Notes under the pieces: model-generated
What the model was told of the DNA's origin: nothing
Seen by the model: the letters and a program-made list of their open reading frames with translations, nothing else
Database searches by the model: none
In this document: piece after piece, positions 50,776-60,346 of the stretch
Numbering within the stretch: position 1 is the stretch's first letter
Layout of the letters: each line of letters begins with the position of its first letter
Translations under genes and position numbers: made by a program
Assembly: GCF_026153355.1 (NCBI RefSeq)
Contig: NZ_CP110636.1
Coordinates: 6,386,001-6,450,000, forward strand
Length of the DNA: 64,000 bases
Direction of reading: 5' to 3'
Source of the DNA: Streptomyces endophytica
GTDB lineage: Bacteria > Actinomycetota > Actinomycetes > Streptomycetales > Streptomycetaceae

Positions 50776-51519
50776 ATGGATGACACCCTGCTGCTCCTGA
50801 CCGTGGCGGCCGCGGCCCTCGTCGTGGGGCTGGTGGCGGGCTGGGCCGGCCAAGCGACCGCGGCACGCCGGAAGCTGGCCCGCGAACAGAGCTTCTTCGG
50901 GCTGCCGGGCGGTTCGGAGTGCGTACTGGTCACCCACCGCGACAGCTCCTCGCCGCACTGGTCGATCCCGCGCCATGACGCGCTGGCGCTGCTGGGGCTG
51001 GCCGCGGTGGTCGAGAACTGCGGTGCGCACCCGGAGGTGGCCCCGCACGACACCGGGCTCCAGGGGTTCGGGGCGCGCACCGAGTTCTGCGTCGGCGACC
51101 CCACCGCGCACCGCCGGCTGGCGGCCCACGTGGCCAGTCTGCTGCCGGGGGTCGCGGTGCACCCGGGCGACGAGTCCGGGGCCGGCCGCGGCACCTTCAC
51201 CATCGGCGGCACGGCGTACCGGATGGAGCCGGGGGCGGTGGAGTACGTGCTGCTGGCCCGGCTGACGGCGGGCGAGGGCGGCCGTCCGGTGTTCCTGGCG
51301 GCCGGGCAGCGTCCGGTCACCCACCGGGCCGCGGTCCGCCATCTCGTCCGCAACCGGGCCCGGCTGGCGCGCCGGCACGGTGCCGACGGCCAGTTCTGCC
51401 TGCTGCTGAAGGTGGTCAACTCGCAGGCGTACGGGCCGGACGTGGTCGAGCTGGTCGCGGACGTCACCAAGGCCGCGACCGCGCCGGCGGAGCCGAAGGG
51501 GCATCGGGCGGCGGTCTGA
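50776..51519 (+). CDS. Membrane-anchored protein of unknown function
   Basis: 247 residues. An N-terminal membrane helix (LLLLTVAAAALVVGLVAGWAG) is followed by a soluble domain of about 200 residues with mixed alpha/beta character (SECVLVTHRDSSSPHWSIPR; RPVTHRAAVRHLVRNRARLA). No catalytic motif recognised and it does not resemble a named family I know. No strong ribosome binding site precedes the ATG at 50776. It is monocistronic by spacing and typical of Streptomyces conserved hypotheticals. Confidence 0.7.
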   Translation: MDDTLLLLTVAAAALVVGLVAGWAGQATAARRKLAREQSFFGLPGGSECVLVTHRDSSSPHWSIPRHDALALLGLAAVVENCGAHPEVAPHDTGLQGFGARTEFCVGDPTAHRRLAAHVASLLPGVAVHPGDESGAGRGTFTIGGTAYRMEPGAVEYVLLARLTAGEGGRPVFLAAGQRPVTHRAAVRHLVRNRARLARRHGADGQFCLLLKVVNSQAYGPDVVELVADVTKAATAPAEPKGHRAAV

Positions 51520-51593
51520 GCGCGGTGCCGCGGCGAGCCTGAGCGCGATGCTTTTGCCGGGATATGTCCGGCTGATCTGCGAAGCTCGTCGGC

Positions 51594-52694
51594 ATGATCG
51601 CATCTCCCCGTTCGCCCCTCCTGCACTGGACGACGGTGGTGCCGGTGCTGGCGGCGGTGCTGCTGGTCCTGACGTGGGGGCGGTCGCTCCCGCCCCCACT
51701 GATCGGGCTGGTGTCGTACTTCCTGGCCGGGGCGGTGCTGTCCGCGGTACACCACGCGGAGGTGATCGCGCACCGGGTGGGCGAGCCGTTCGGGTCGCTG
51801 GTGCTGGCGGTCGCGGTGACCGTCATCGAGGTGGCGCTGATCGTCACGTTGATGGCGGACGGCGGGGAGAAGAGCGCCGCGCTGGCCCGGGACACCGTCT
51901 TCGCGGCGGTGATGATCACCTGCAACGGGATCGTCGGGCTGTGTCTGCTGGTCGGGGCGCTCAAGCGGAAGGTGGCCGTCTTCAACGCCGAGGGGACCGG
52001 GGCCGCGCTGGCGTCGGTCGCGACGGTGGCCGGGCTGAGCCTGGTGCTGCCGACGTTCACCACGAGCACGCCGGGCCCGCGGTTCTCCACCCCGCAGCTG
52101 GTCTTCGCGGCGCTGGCCGCGCTGGTGCTGTACGGCCTGTTCGTGACCACCCAGACGGTCCGGCACCGGGACTACTTCCTGCCGGTGACCTCGTCCGGCG
52201 AGGTGATCGGCACCGAGGACCACGCCGACCCGCCGACCGCGCGGGCCACGCTGCTCAGCCTGGGCCTGCTGGCGCTGGCACTGATCGCGGTGGTCGGGCT
52301 GGCCAAGGGGGTGTCGCCGGCCATCGAGTCCGGGGTGGCCGCGGCCGGTCTGCCGTCGTCGGTCGTGGGCATCGTGATCGCGCTGCTGGTGCTGCTGCCG
52401 GAGACCATCGCGGCGGTCCGCGCGGCCCGCCGCGACCGCGTGCAGACCAGCCTGAACCTCGGTCTCGGCTCGGCGATGGCCAGCATCGGCCTGACCATCC
52501 CCGCGGTCGCGCTGGCCACGGTCTGGCTACCGGTGCCGCTGATCCTGGGCCTCGGCGCCAGCCACATGGTGCTGCTCGCGCTGACCGTGACCGTGGGCAC
52601 CCTGACGGTGATCCCCGGCCGGGCCACCCCGCTCCAGGGCGGCATCCACCTCACCCTGCTGGCCGCGTACATCGTGCTGGCGGTCAGCCCGTAG
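51594..52694 (+). CDS. chaA: Ca2+/H+ antiporter (ChaA/CaCA family)
   Basis: 366 residues with about eleven membrane helices. The two CaCA alpha-repeats are visible: GEPFGSLVLAVAVTVIEVAL and LPSSVVGIVIALLVLLPETI followed by AAVRAARRDRVQTSLN, each with the key acidic residue in a helix. The length and lack of a large loop match the ChaA/y4hA subgroup, which exports Ca2+ or Na+/K+ in exchange for protons. Single gene with no evident operon partner. Confidence 0.92.
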   Translation: MIASPRSPLLHWTTVVPVLAAVLLVLTWGRSLPPPLIGLVSYFLAGAVLSAVHHAEVIAHRVGEPFGSLVLAVAVTVIEVALIVTLMADGGEKSAALARDTVFAAVMITCNGIVGLCLLVGALKRKVAVFNAEGTGAALASVATVAGLSLVLPTFTTSTPGPRFSTPQLVFAALAALVLYGLFVTTQTVRHRDYFLPVTSSGEVIGTEDHADPPTARATLLSLGLLALALIAVVGLAKGVSPAIESGVAAAGLPSSVVGIVIALLVLLPETIAAVRAARRDRVQTSLNLGLGSAMASIGLTIPAVALATVWLPVPLILGLGASHMVLLALTVTVGTLTVIPGRATPLQGGIHLTLLAAYIVLAVSP

Positions 52695-52907
52695 GACCGC
52701 GCGGCGCCCGCCGCCCGTGGGTACCGCGCCCGCATCGAGCCGTGAGCCACGCGGACCGCGGGCGTGAGGCGGCGGCCGGCTTCGACCCCGTCACCGAACG
52801 ATCACAAAAAGGTGCCAATGGGTGAGAACGGTCACTTCGCAGCGCGTTGCTCTCCCCTATGGTTTATCGTTCAATTGGAAACGGCGCCGAGCGCCCTCCC
52901 CCAAGCT

Positions 52908-52939
52908 GCCCCGGCCGAATTCCCCCGTTCGGCCGGGGC
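52908..52939. terminator. Terminator of the SDR gene
   Basis: GCCCCGGCCGAA and its exact reverse complement flank an eight-base loop (12 bp stem). It begins 16 bases beyond the stop of the minus-strand SDR gene. Confidence 0.75.
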
Positions 52940-52954
52940 TTCCCCGTTCCCGGC

Positions 52955-53692
52955 TCACCTCAGGTGCGAGGCACCGTTCACGTCCAGTACGGCCCCCGAG
53001 GACCAGACCGCCTCCGGTGAGGCGAGGTAGTGGACGGCCGACGCCACGTCCAGGGGCGCGGCGACCCGGCCGAACGGACTCTGCTGCCGCACTTCCTCCG
53101 TCAGCCGGTCCGCGACCCGCTCGGTGGTCACGAACCCCGGCGCCACCGACGCCACCGCGATCCCGTACGGCGCGAGGTGCACCGCCAGCGACTGGCCCAT
53201 CGCGTGCAGCGCCGCCTTCGTCGCGCCGTACGCCGGATGGTCCGGCTCACCGCGGAAGGCGCCGCGCGAGCCGATGTTGACGATCCGGCCCTCCACCTCG
53301 CGCTCGATCATGTTCCGCGCCGCGCAGTAGCTCACGTGCGCCGCACCGAGCAGGTTGACGTCCACGATCCGCCGCCAGGCCCGCTGCCAGTCCTCGAACG
53401 GGGTGCGGTCCAGCGGATGCGGCTCGTTCGCCGCGGCGTTGTTGACCAGCACGTCGACGCCGCCCAGCCCCGCCACGGCGGCCGCGACCACCGCCTCGGC
53501 CCCCTCCGGCGTGCTCACGTCCCCGTGCACCAGCACGTGTCCGCTCCCCGCGAGCCCGGCGAAGGCCTCCTCCGCCGCCTCCCGCCGGGTCGCGTAGTGC
53601 AGCGCGACCCGGTCCCCGTCCGCCGCGAACCGCTCGGCAACCGCCCGCCCGATCCCCCGCGAGGCCCCCGTGACCAGCACTCCCCGACTCAT
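52955..53692 (-). CDS. Short-chain dehydrogenase/reductase
   Basis: 245 residues. NAD(P) motif VTGASRGIGRAVAERFA at the N-terminus, NNAA (VDVLVNNAAANEP), catalytic Ser in IVNIGSRGAFRG and Tyr-Lys in AYGATKAALHAMGQS: a complete classical SDR, most like 3-oxoacyl-ACP reductase or glucose dehydrogenase-type enzymes. ATG 53692 has GGAGGGG upstream; the longer in-frame extension has no binding site. Substrate not predictable. Confidence 0.92.
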   Translation of the reverse strand: MSRGVLVTGASRGIGRAVAERFAADGDRVALHYATRREAAEEAFAGLAGSGHVLVHGDVSTPEGAEAVVAAAVAGLGGVDVLVNNAAANEPHPLDRTPFEDWQRAWRRIVDVNLLGAAHVSYCAARNMIEREVEGRIVNIGSRGAFRGEPDHPAYGATKAALHAMGQSLAVHLAPYGIAVASVAPGFVTTERVADRLTEEVRQQSPFGRVAAPLDVASAVHYLASPEAVWSSGAVLDVNGASHLR

Positions 53693-53844
53693 CGGCACCC
53701 CTCCGTCGCTTCCGTCGCTCGCTCGGTCCACGCCTCTCGGCATACCGCAAACGATCTTAGGGAACGGGGCCGGGCCCGGCTGTGCCCCGGTCACCCGCGC
53801 CTCGGGGCAACACCCCCGCCTCGGGGCCCCCGTACAGTCACCCC

Positions 53845-54471
53845 ATGCCGTTCGATCACAACGACCACTACCACCGGCTGCTGTTACGGCAGCTGCCCCC
53901 GGGCTGCCGTACAGCCCTCGACGTGGGGTGCGGCACCGGGCGGTTCGCGCGGCGGCTGGCGGCGCGGGGCATCGACGTCCATGCCGTCGATCCGTCGGCC
54001 GAGACGCTCGCCCGGGCCCGGGCGGCGACCGCGCGAACGCCCGGTGGAGCGCCAGTGCGCTACCAGCAGGCGGACGCGGCCCGGCTCCAACTCCCGTCCG
54101 GCCACTACGACTTCATCTCCTGCCTGGCGAGCCTGCACCACATGCCCTTCGAGACGGTGAGCACACTGCGGGCATCGCTCGCGCCCGGTGGGGTACTGGC
54201 CGTCCTCGGCTGCTATCCGGAGCGGACGACGGCCGACTACGCCTGGAGCCTGGCCGCCGTACCGGCGAACGCGGCCGCCCGGCTCGCCGTGGGAGCGACG
54301 GAGGCGCTCCAGCCGTCCGGTGCGGCGGACCCGGTTCGGGCGCCGACCGCCCCGCCGACCGTGCCGCTCCCCCGGATCCGTCGGCAGGCCGCGGAACTGC
54401 TCCCCGGGTGCCACATCCGCCGGCTGCTGTTCTGGCGCTATCTGCTGGTCTTCCGGCGGCCCCACGACTGA
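53845..54471 (+). CDS. Class I SAM-dependent methyltransferase
   Basis: 208 residues. Motif I ALDVGCGTGRFARRLAARG, then VHAVDPSAETLARARAA, then LPSGHYDFISCLASLHHM. A short C-terminal part ends in a basic segment (CHIRRLLFWRYLLVF). A TACAGT -10-like hexamer lies about eight bases before the ATG and there is no ribosome binding site, so the transcript may be leaderless, a common mode in Streptomyces. Substrate unknown. Confidence 0.87.
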   Translation: MPFDHNDHYHRLLLRQLPPGCRTALDVGCGTGRFARRLAARGIDVHAVDPSAETLARARAATARTPGGAPVRYQQADAARLQLPSGHYDFISCLASLHHMPFETVSTLRASLAPGGVLAVLGCYPERTTADYAWSLAAVPANAAARLAVGATEALQPSGAADPVRAPTAPPTVPLPRIRRQAAELLPGCHIRRLLFWRYLLVFRRPHD

Positions 54472-54551
54472 TCCGGGCGGCGGACGAGGGCCCCGCTCAA
54501 GCCGTCCGGCGCCGATCTGCGAACGCCTGCCCGTCGGCCGATGATCGAACC

Positions 54552-55523
54552 ATGGCCCCCACCACCGGGCGCGGCCCGGCCCCGTACCCCGTGATCGAGC
54601 CGATGCTGGCCTCGGTCGGGCCGCTGCCCGCCCCGCACGAGGAGGCGGCCTGGGCGTTCGAGGCCAAATGGGACGGCGCGCGGTGCATCGTCAACACCGC
54701 GGGCGACGGCACGATCCGGCTGGTCACCCGGGCGGGCAACGACGCCACCACGACGTATCCGGAGCTGGCGCCGCTCGGGGAACAGCTACGGGGCCGGATC
54801 GCGGTGCTGGACGGTGAGGTCGTGGTCCTCGATCCGCGCGGCCGGCCGGACTTCGGGCTGCTGCAGCGCCGGATGGGCGTGGCGAATCCGCGCCGCACCG
54901 CCCGGCTGGCCATGGAGCATCCGGTCCACCTGGTCCTGTTCGACCTCATGTTTCTGGAGGGGTCGCTGCTGGGCGCGCCGTACTTCGAGCGCCGCACCGC
55001 ACTGGCCGGGCTGGGACTGCGCGGCCCCAACTGGTCGGTGCCCGGCTTTGTGGAGGGGCACGGTCAGCAGGCCTGGGAGGCCTCGCTGCAGGGCGGCCTC
55101 GAAGGCGTGGTGGCCAAGCGGCTCACCTCCCTGTACCTGCCCGGCGTCCGGTCACCCGACTGGCGCAAGACCAAGCATCTGGAGACCCTCGACGTGGTCA
55201 TCGGTGGCTGGCTGGAGGGGCACGGCACACTGGCCGGACTGCCCGGTTCCGTGCTCGCGGGGGTGGCGGAACCGTCCGGCCTTCGGTACGTCGGTTCGGT
55301 CGGCTCGGGGCTGTCCGACCGGGAACGCCGTGAACTGGCGCAGTACCTGGGGGTGATCCCGCTCGACCGCTCCCCGTTCGTCAACCCGGTGGACGCGTCC
55401 GACGCCCACTGGGCCGAGCCCCGGCTCGTCGCCGAGATCGCCTTCAGCGGCTGGACCGCGGCCGGCCGGCTGCGCCACCCGATCTGGCACCGACTACGGC
55501 CGGACCTGACCCACTTGGGGTGA
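54552..55523 (+). CDS. ATP-dependent DNA ligase
   Basis: 323 residues. The AMP-accepting Lys is in motif I, FEAKWDGARC (near residue 39). VLDGEVVVLDP, LFDLMFLEG and GLEGVVAKR are motifs III-IV and DWRKTKHLETLDVV motif V; a C-terminal OB fold follows. The size corresponds to the stand-alone ligase domain of LigD/LigC-type enzymes of actinobacteria, used in end joining or repair. No polymerase or nuclease domain is fused and no Ku gene is adjacent. Confidence 0.92.
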   Translation: MAPTTGRGPAPYPVIEPMLASVGPLPAPHEEAAWAFEAKWDGARCIVNTAGDGTIRLVTRAGNDATTTYPELAPLGEQLRGRIAVLDGEVVVLDPRGRPDFGLLQRRMGVANPRRTARLAMEHPVHLVLFDLMFLEGSLLGAPYFERRTALAGLGLRGPNWSVPGFVEGHGQQAWEASLQGGLEGVVAKRLTSLYLPGVRSPDWRKTKHLETLDVVIGGWLEGHGTLAGLPGSVLAGVAEPSGLRYVGSVGSGLSDRERRELAQYLGVIPLDRSPFVNPVDASDAHWAEPRLVAEIAFSGWTAAGRLRHPIWHRLRPDLTHLG

Positions 55524-55648
55524 GGCGGAGGGGGAGAGGGGAGGGGGTGGGGTGGGGCAGGACGGCTGCCCCGTAACGCCACTACGGACGGCGGAAACCG
55601 TCACGGACGGCAGGAGAGCCGCCCGTCACGGACGGTGGGAAGCGCTCG

Positions 55649-56548
55649 TCACGGACGGCAGAAGGACGCCTCGGTGATCGAGCCGCCGGCGTTCTCGTCG
55701 TCCGAGCCGAGGACGCCCTTGTGGGACTTCGGCAGACAGGCCAGCGCCTCTATCTTGTGCCCGGAGAAGGTGGCGAGCCGCTTCGGGGTGTCGGACACCT
55801 TCAGCCGGACGGCGCCGTGCTTGCCGAGGGAGAGGTGCCCGGCGGCGTAGAGCGCGGACTCGAACGGCCCGTCGTCGCCCGGGTCCGAGGTGGACGACAC
55901 GGTGAGCGCACCGTCGGCGGAGAGCTTCACGTCGGAGATCTGCCGGACGTCCTTCTTGGGGTACGGTGCCCGGAATTTCGCGGAATCCCGGGAGCCGAAT
56001 GCATTGGTGGCCGGGTCCCATTCCGCCGCGGTGAGCTTCCCGGGGCGATCATTGCTTCCCCGGTCCGCCCAGACCGCGGTTATTTTCCCGTGTCCGACGG
56101 GGGCCAGCGCAAATCCTTCGTAGTTTCCGTCAGACGAAACACCGGGCAGCCGGAAGGTGCGCAGCACCTTGACGGTGGTGTTCTCGCGACGAATGCGGTA
56201 CGCCGTTCCGTCGCTCGCCAGGGCCACGTACTCATGGGCCCGGCCCGGTACGGAGTCGATCGCCTCCAGGTCGACGGGCAGGGTGCCGCGCCAGGTCACG
56301 GGGGTCACCCGCGGTGCCGCGCCGGGGCGGTAGGCGACCGCGACCAGGCGGTTCTCGCCGGGCTTCTTGTTGTCGCGGACGGCGAGGGTGTCCACCGTGT
56401 CGCCGTGCCGGCCGTCGACCACGATGCCGCTGAGACCGGCCGTGATGCCGTCCCCGACGCGCTGCCAGCCCTGCGCCGCGCCGGCGGTCGCGGACGGTGT
56501 CAGGAGTGCGGCGCCCACCAGGGCGACGCTGAATGCTTTCTTGATCAT
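55649..56548 (-). CDS. Secreted beta-propeller-like protein
   Basis: 299 residues. MIKKAFSVALVGAALLTPSA forms a signal peptide with cleavage around TAGA-A. The mature part alternates short strands with Gly and Asp turns (LSGIVVDGRHGDTVDTLAVR, YEGFALAPVGHGKITAVW, QISDVKLSADGALTVSSTSD) as in propeller or esterase-like-phytase domains. Two cysteines occur in the last ~35 residues (LACLPKS, SFCRP). No catalytic signature recognised. The gene is preceded by a stretch of short repeats. Confidence 0.75.
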   Translation of the reverse strand: MIKKAFSVALVGAALLTPSATAGAAQGWQRVGDGITAGLSGIVVDGRHGDTVDTLAVRDNKKPGENRLVAVAYRPGAAPRVTPVTWRGTLPVDLEAIDSVPGRAHEYVALASDGTAYRIRRENTTVKVLRTFRLPGVSSDGNYEGFALAPVGHGKITAVWADRGSNDRPGKLTAAEWDPATNAFGSRDSAKFRAPYPKKDVRQISDVKLSADGALTVSSTSDPGDDGPFESALYAAGHLSLGKHGAVRLKVSDTPKRLATFSGHKIEALACLPKSHKGVLGSDDENAGGSITEASFCRP

Positions 56549-56750
56549 CGGGCGATGGTAGGCAGTGCTCCGGGTCGCTGAACAGGTCCGGTAGGACACC
56601 TCTCTTACATTCCATCCCGCATTTCGGAGGAATTCCACCGCAAGGCACCCGACCTTTCGCAAGGAGCGCGACGTGTCGGAGGGCACCGCCCTTTCGTAAG
56701 GCGCGCGACGTGCCGCAGGGCACTCGACCTCCCGACCTGCCGTAAAGCAC

Positions 56751-56771
56751 GCGGAATGCGGAATGCGGAAT
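56751..56771. repeat. Three tandem GCGGAAT heptamers
   Basis: Exact 7-base tandem repeat in the intergenic stretch before the glutathione-transferase-like gene. It lies in a zone of short degenerate repeats (56620-56760). Confidence 0.85.
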
Positions 56772-56949
56772 GCCGAATTCCGGCGCGGCCCCGGGTGCGG
56801 GTGCAGGTGCAGATGCAGGTGCCCACCGGAATCACCGCACGGCCCCGGATCCCCGCCATGAGGTTGGGGCCCGGAGGGCACACGATGGAGAACACGGGGG
56901 ACACGCAATGGCCCGGGGTCCGCGCCACCGCAGACGGAAGGAGCCGACG

Positions 56950-58047
56950 ATGCCCGGCAACGGCAAGGGAAGCGGCCACAGCAGCGGCAGCAGCGGCGAG
57001 AGCGACGACGGCAAGAACAGCGGCAAGAGCGACGGCAACGCCGCGTACGGCAGCAAGCCCTTCAAGCGCTCCAAGAGCCACTTCGCCGACCGCATCACGG
57101 CGGACGGCCGCGACGGGTGGCCGGTCGAGGCCGGCCGCTACCGCCTGGTGGCCAGCCGCGCCTGCCCGTGGGCGAGCCGCGCCGTGATCTCCCGACGGTT
57201 GCTCGGGCTGGAGGACGCGCTCTCGCTCGCCATCGCCGACCCCATCCAGGACGACCGCAGCTGGCGCTTCACCCTGGATCCGGACGGCCGCGACCCCGTG
57301 CTGGGCATCGAGTACCTCAGCGAGGCGTACGACGCCCGGGAGAAGGACTACCCCGGCGGGGTCAGCGTGCCCGCCATCGTGGACATCCCCAGCGGCCAGC
57401 TGGTCACCAACGACTTCCAGCAGATCACGCTGGACCTCGCGACGGAGTGGACGGCACTGCACCGGCCCGGCGCGCCGGACCTGTATCCGGAGCCGCTGCG
57501 CGAGGAGATCGACGTGGTCATGGCGGGGGTCTACCGCGACGTCAACAACGGGGTCTACCGGGCCGGATTCGCCACCGGGCAGAGCGAGTACGAGTCCGCC
57601 TTCCACGATCTCTTCCGGCGCCTGGACCTGCTGTCCGAGCGGCTCGCGGACCGCCGCTACCTCGTGGGCGACACGATCACCGAGGCCGACATCCGGCTGT
57701 TCACCACACTGGTCCGCTTCGACGCCGTCTACCACGGTCACTTCAAGTGCAACGGATTCAAGCTGGCCGAGGACCCGGTGCTGTGGGCGTACGCCAAGGA
57801 CCTCTTCCAGACCCCGGGCTTCGGCGACACCGTCGACTTCCACCACATCAAGCAGCACTACTACCGGGTGCACACGGGCATCAACCCGACCGGCCTGGTC
57901 CCGGTCGGGCCGGACCTGTCCGGCTGGCTGACCCCGCACCACCGCGCGGAGTTGGGCGGCCGGCCGTTCGGCGACGGCACGCCGCCGGGCCCGGTGCCGC
58001 CGGCCGAGGAAGTGCCGCCCACCGGCCGCCCCGAGCCGCTGCACTGA
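56950..58047 (+). CDS. Glutathionyl-hydroquinone-reductase-like GST (YqjG/ECM4 family)
   Basis: 365 residues. A polar Ser/Gly/Lys-rich N-terminal extension of ~40 residues precedes the catalytic RACPWASRAVISRRLLGLE, whose Cys is the nucleophile of this GST class, followed by the helical domain (RYLVGDTITEADIRLFTTLV; HIKQHYYRVH). These enzymes reductively remove a thiol from glutathionyl-hydroquinones. Streptomyces makes mycothiol instead of glutathione, so a mycothiol- or ergothioneine-linked analogue is the likely substrate. GGAAGGAG stands six bases before the ATG. Confidence 0.9.
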   Translation: MPGNGKGSGHSSGSSGESDDGKNSGKSDGNAAYGSKPFKRSKSHFADRITADGRDGWPVEAGRYRLVASRACPWASRAVISRRLLGLEDALSLAIADPIQDDRSWRFTLDPDGRDPVLGIEYLSEAYDAREKDYPGGVSVPAIVDIPSGQLVTNDFQQITLDLATEWTALHRPGAPDLYPEPLREEIDVVMAGVYRDVNNGVYRAGFATGQSEYESAFHDLFRRLDLLSERLADRRYLVGDTITEADIRLFTTLVRFDAVYHGHFKCNGFKLAEDPVLWAYAKDLFQTPGFGDTVDFHHIKQHYYRVHTGINPTGLVPVGPDLSGWLTPHHRAELGGRPFGDGTPPGPVPPAEEVPPTGRPEPLH

Positions 58048-58454
58048 CTGCGGGGCGGACAGCCCCGCCCGTCGGCCCGACTTCCTGATTGCCGGGCTAC
58101 CGGGCCGCCTGACCGCCTGACCGCCCAGGCTGTCCTCCGCCCGGGCTGTCCTGATCGCCGGACTGTCCTGACGCCAGGCTGTCGTGATCGCCGGGCCGTC
58201 CTGACACCGGGCTCTCCTGACGCCGGGCTGCCTGGCCTGACCGTCGCGCCGTACCGTGAGACGCTGAAACAAACAGGATGCTGGCGCGGATACAGGGACA
58301 TAAAGACGGCCCACCACAGTCAGACGCAGACACTGACAGACGGCCCACCAGGGCCACACACAGGCAGAGACACAGGGACAGACGGGGGCGGGGACAGAGA
58401 GGGACGGGGACAGAGAGGGACGGGGACTCCACAGTCAGCCGAGGAGTGAGTCCG
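58048..58454. other. Repeat-rich intergenic region
   Basis: No gene is supported. 58085-58250 consists of degenerate tandem units of about 15-18 bases built on CTGTCCTGA-CGCCGGG. 58390-58427 holds a perfect 16-base unit (GGGGACAGAGAGGGAC) repeated twice plus six bases, which sets the spacing upstream of the following gene. Confidence 0.7.
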
Positions 58455-58754
58455 ATGAGGATGGTCCTGAAGGCCCGGATACCGACCGAGGCGGGCAACG
58501 CGGTACTCAGGAACGGCACCCTGTTGAAGATCATGGAGGCGGCGTACGCCGCCCTGCAGCCGGAGGCGGCGTACTTCACCCTCGAAGACGGCGAGCGCAC
58601 CTGCTTCTTCTATTTCGACATGCAGCAGTCCTCCCAGATGCCGCCGGTGCTCGAATCGTTCTTCATGGACCTGAACGCGAAGGTCGCGCTCCAGCCGGTG
58701 ATGAACGCCGACGACCTCCGCACCGGCCTCGGAGACATGATGAGCGGCACCTGA
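58455..58754 (+). CDS. Small conserved alpha/beta protein
   Basis: 99 residues, one compact ferredoxin-like or alpha/beta domain: VLKARIPTEAGNAVLR, AAYFTLEDGERTCFFYFD and LESFFMDLNAKVALQPVMNA. GAGGAG lies about eight bases before the ATG. Such proteins are common Streptomyces hypotheticals of the dimeric alpha-beta barrel type (DUF3303-like in outline). No partner gene. Confidence 0.75.
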   Translation: MRMVLKARIPTEAGNAVLRNGTLLKIMEAAYAALQPEAAYFTLEDGERTCFFYFDMQQSSQMPPVLESFFMDLNAKVALQPVMNADDLRTGLGDMMSGT

Positions 58755-58842
58755 GCGGGCGCGGCGAGCTGCGCCTGAACACCACCTGAGCGGGGCGATG
58801 AGCTGCACCTGAGCAGTCCGGACCGGCTCCCCGACCGCCCGC

Positions 58843-60174
58843 TCACTCCACCGGACCGCTGTCCTCCGGTACGCCCCGGGCCAGCCCGGCCAGGACGTCG
58901 AGCGCCTCGGCCAGGGCGTCGAGCGGCGGAGAGGCGAGCGCCAGGCGTACGGCATTGGGGGCGTGCCCCGTGCCCACGGCGAACGCTCCGGCCGGGGTGA
59001 CCGCGATCCCCCGGCGCGCGGCGGCCGCGACGAAGGTGTCGGCCCGCCACGGCTCCGGCAGGTCCCACCAGCAGTGGTACGCCTGCGGATCGGCCCGGAT
59101 ACGGAAGCCGCCCAGCCGCTCGGCGACGATCCGCTGGCGCTCGGCCGCATCACTGCGCTTGGCCTCCTCAAGGGCCGCCGCGGTCCCGTCGGCCATCCAG
59201 CCGGTGGCCGCCTCCAGCGCGAAACGGGACGCGGTCCAGGTCCCCGACCGGAGGGCGGCCGCCAGTTCGCGGGTGAGAGCCTCGGGCGTCGTGAGGAACC
59301 CCAGCGACAGGCCAGGCGCCAGCCGCTTGGACAGGCTGTCGATCACTACGGTGCGTTCCGGCGCCAGAGCCGCCAGCGGCGGGAGGTCGGGGCGCAGAAA
59401 ACCGTAGATCGCGTCCTCGACGATCCGCAGCCCCAACTCCCGGGCTGCCTCGACCAGTTCACGTCGCCGCGGACCGGGCATCGTGATGCCGAGCGGGTTG
59501 TGCAGCGCCGGCTGGAGGTAGACGGCGCGCAGCGGGGCGGCGGCCCGGACCGCGGCGGGCGTCAGACCGTACTCATCCATGGCGAGCGGGACAAGGGTGA
59601 CGCCCAGCCGGGCCGCGATGCTCTTGACCACGGGATACGTCAGCGCTTCGACGCCCAGCCGTTCGCCGGCCGGCACCAGCGCGGCGATCGCGGCGGCGAC
59701 CGCCTGCCGCCCGTTGCCCGCGAAGAGCAACTGGCCGGGATCCGGGGCCCAGTCGGCCCGGACGAGGTGGGCGGCCGCGACCTGCCGCGCCGCTGCCGTA
59801 CCGGCCGGACCCACCGGCTGGAGCGCGGCTGCCAGGGCGTCGGGACGCACCAGGCGTTCGAGGCTCTTGGCGAGCAGCGCGGGATGCTCGGGCAGGACCG
59901 GGAAGTTGAGCTCCAGGTCGATCCGGGCCTCCGCCGGTTCGGCCAGGGCGGCTTCGGCGCGTGGTGCGGCGGTACGGACGTAGGTGCCGCGGCCGACCTC
60001 GCCGACGGTCAGACCGCGCCGACCCAGTTCGCGGTACACCCGGGCCGCGGTGGAACTGGCGATCCGCCGGTCCCGGGCAAACCGCCGCAACGGCGGCAAC
60101 CGGTCCCCGGGCCGCAACCGCCCCGCCGCGATATCCGCCGCCACCCCATCAGCCAGCACTCGATAGTCGTCCAT
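58843..60174 (-). CDS. MocR-type GntR regulator/aminotransferase fusion
   Basis: 443 residues. The N-terminal GntR-type winged helix (GDRLPPLRRFARDRRIASST) is fused to a fold-type I PLP domain. The PLP Lys is in VVIDSLSKRLAPGLSLG and EDAIYGFLRPD binds cofactor. MocR proteins use PLP-bound ligands to switch transcription, mostly of the divergent neighbour; here that is the alpha/beta hydrolase, and the shared region contains ATTG-type direct repeats. I choose ATG 60174 (AAGG ahead) over the preceding GTG. Confidence 0.92.
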   Translation of the reverse strand: MDDYRVLADGVAADIAAGRLRPGDRLPPLRRFARDRRIASSTAARVYRELGRRGLTVGEVGRGTYVRTAAPRAEAALAEPAEARIDLELNFPVLPEHPALLAKSLERLVRPDALAAALQPVGPAGTAAARQVAAAHLVRADWAPDPGQLLFAGNGRQAVAAAIAALVPAGERLGVEALTYPVVKSIAARLGVTLVPLAMDEYGLTPAAVRAAAPLRAVYLQPALHNPLGITMPGPRRRELVEAARELGLRIVEDAIYGFLRPDLPPLAALAPERTVVIDSLSKRLAPGLSLGFLTTPEALTRELAAALRSGTWTASRFALEAATGWMADGTAAALEEAKRSDAAERQRIVAERLGGFRIRADPQAYHCWWDLPEPWRADTFVAAAARRGIAVTPAGAFAVGTGHAPNAVRLALASPPLDALAEALDVLAGLARGVPEDSGPVE

Positions 60175-60226
60175 CGCCACCTTTTCCCCGCTCCCCGTCT
60201 TCCCGCCGCCCCGTTTTCCGTCTTCT

Positions 60227-60323
60227 GCCTCTCGCCTCTCGCCTCTCGCCTCTCGCTCCTCGTCCCCCGCCCCCGTCTCTCGCCTTCCGCCCTCCGGGTA
60301 CCGGGACATGGGACATGGGACAT
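60227..60323. repeat. Two heptamer microsatellites in the MocR upstream region
   Basis: GCCTCTC is repeated exactly four times (60227-60254) and GGGACAT three times (60303-60323). Both lie upstream of the MocR gene and could change the promoter-to-start distance by slippage. Confidence 0.8.
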
Positions 60324-60346
60324 GGAAAGCATCACGCATGGACCAC

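Noticed and set aside
49038..52223. Long frames antisense to the amidase and to the 50776 and 51594 genes
   Set aside because: No motifs, no ribosome binding sites, and the opposite strands carry complete, recognisable proteins.
58085..58250. Possible CRISPR or iteron array
   Set aside because: Units are degenerate, directly adjoining and without unique spacers; no cas or replication genes are nearby.
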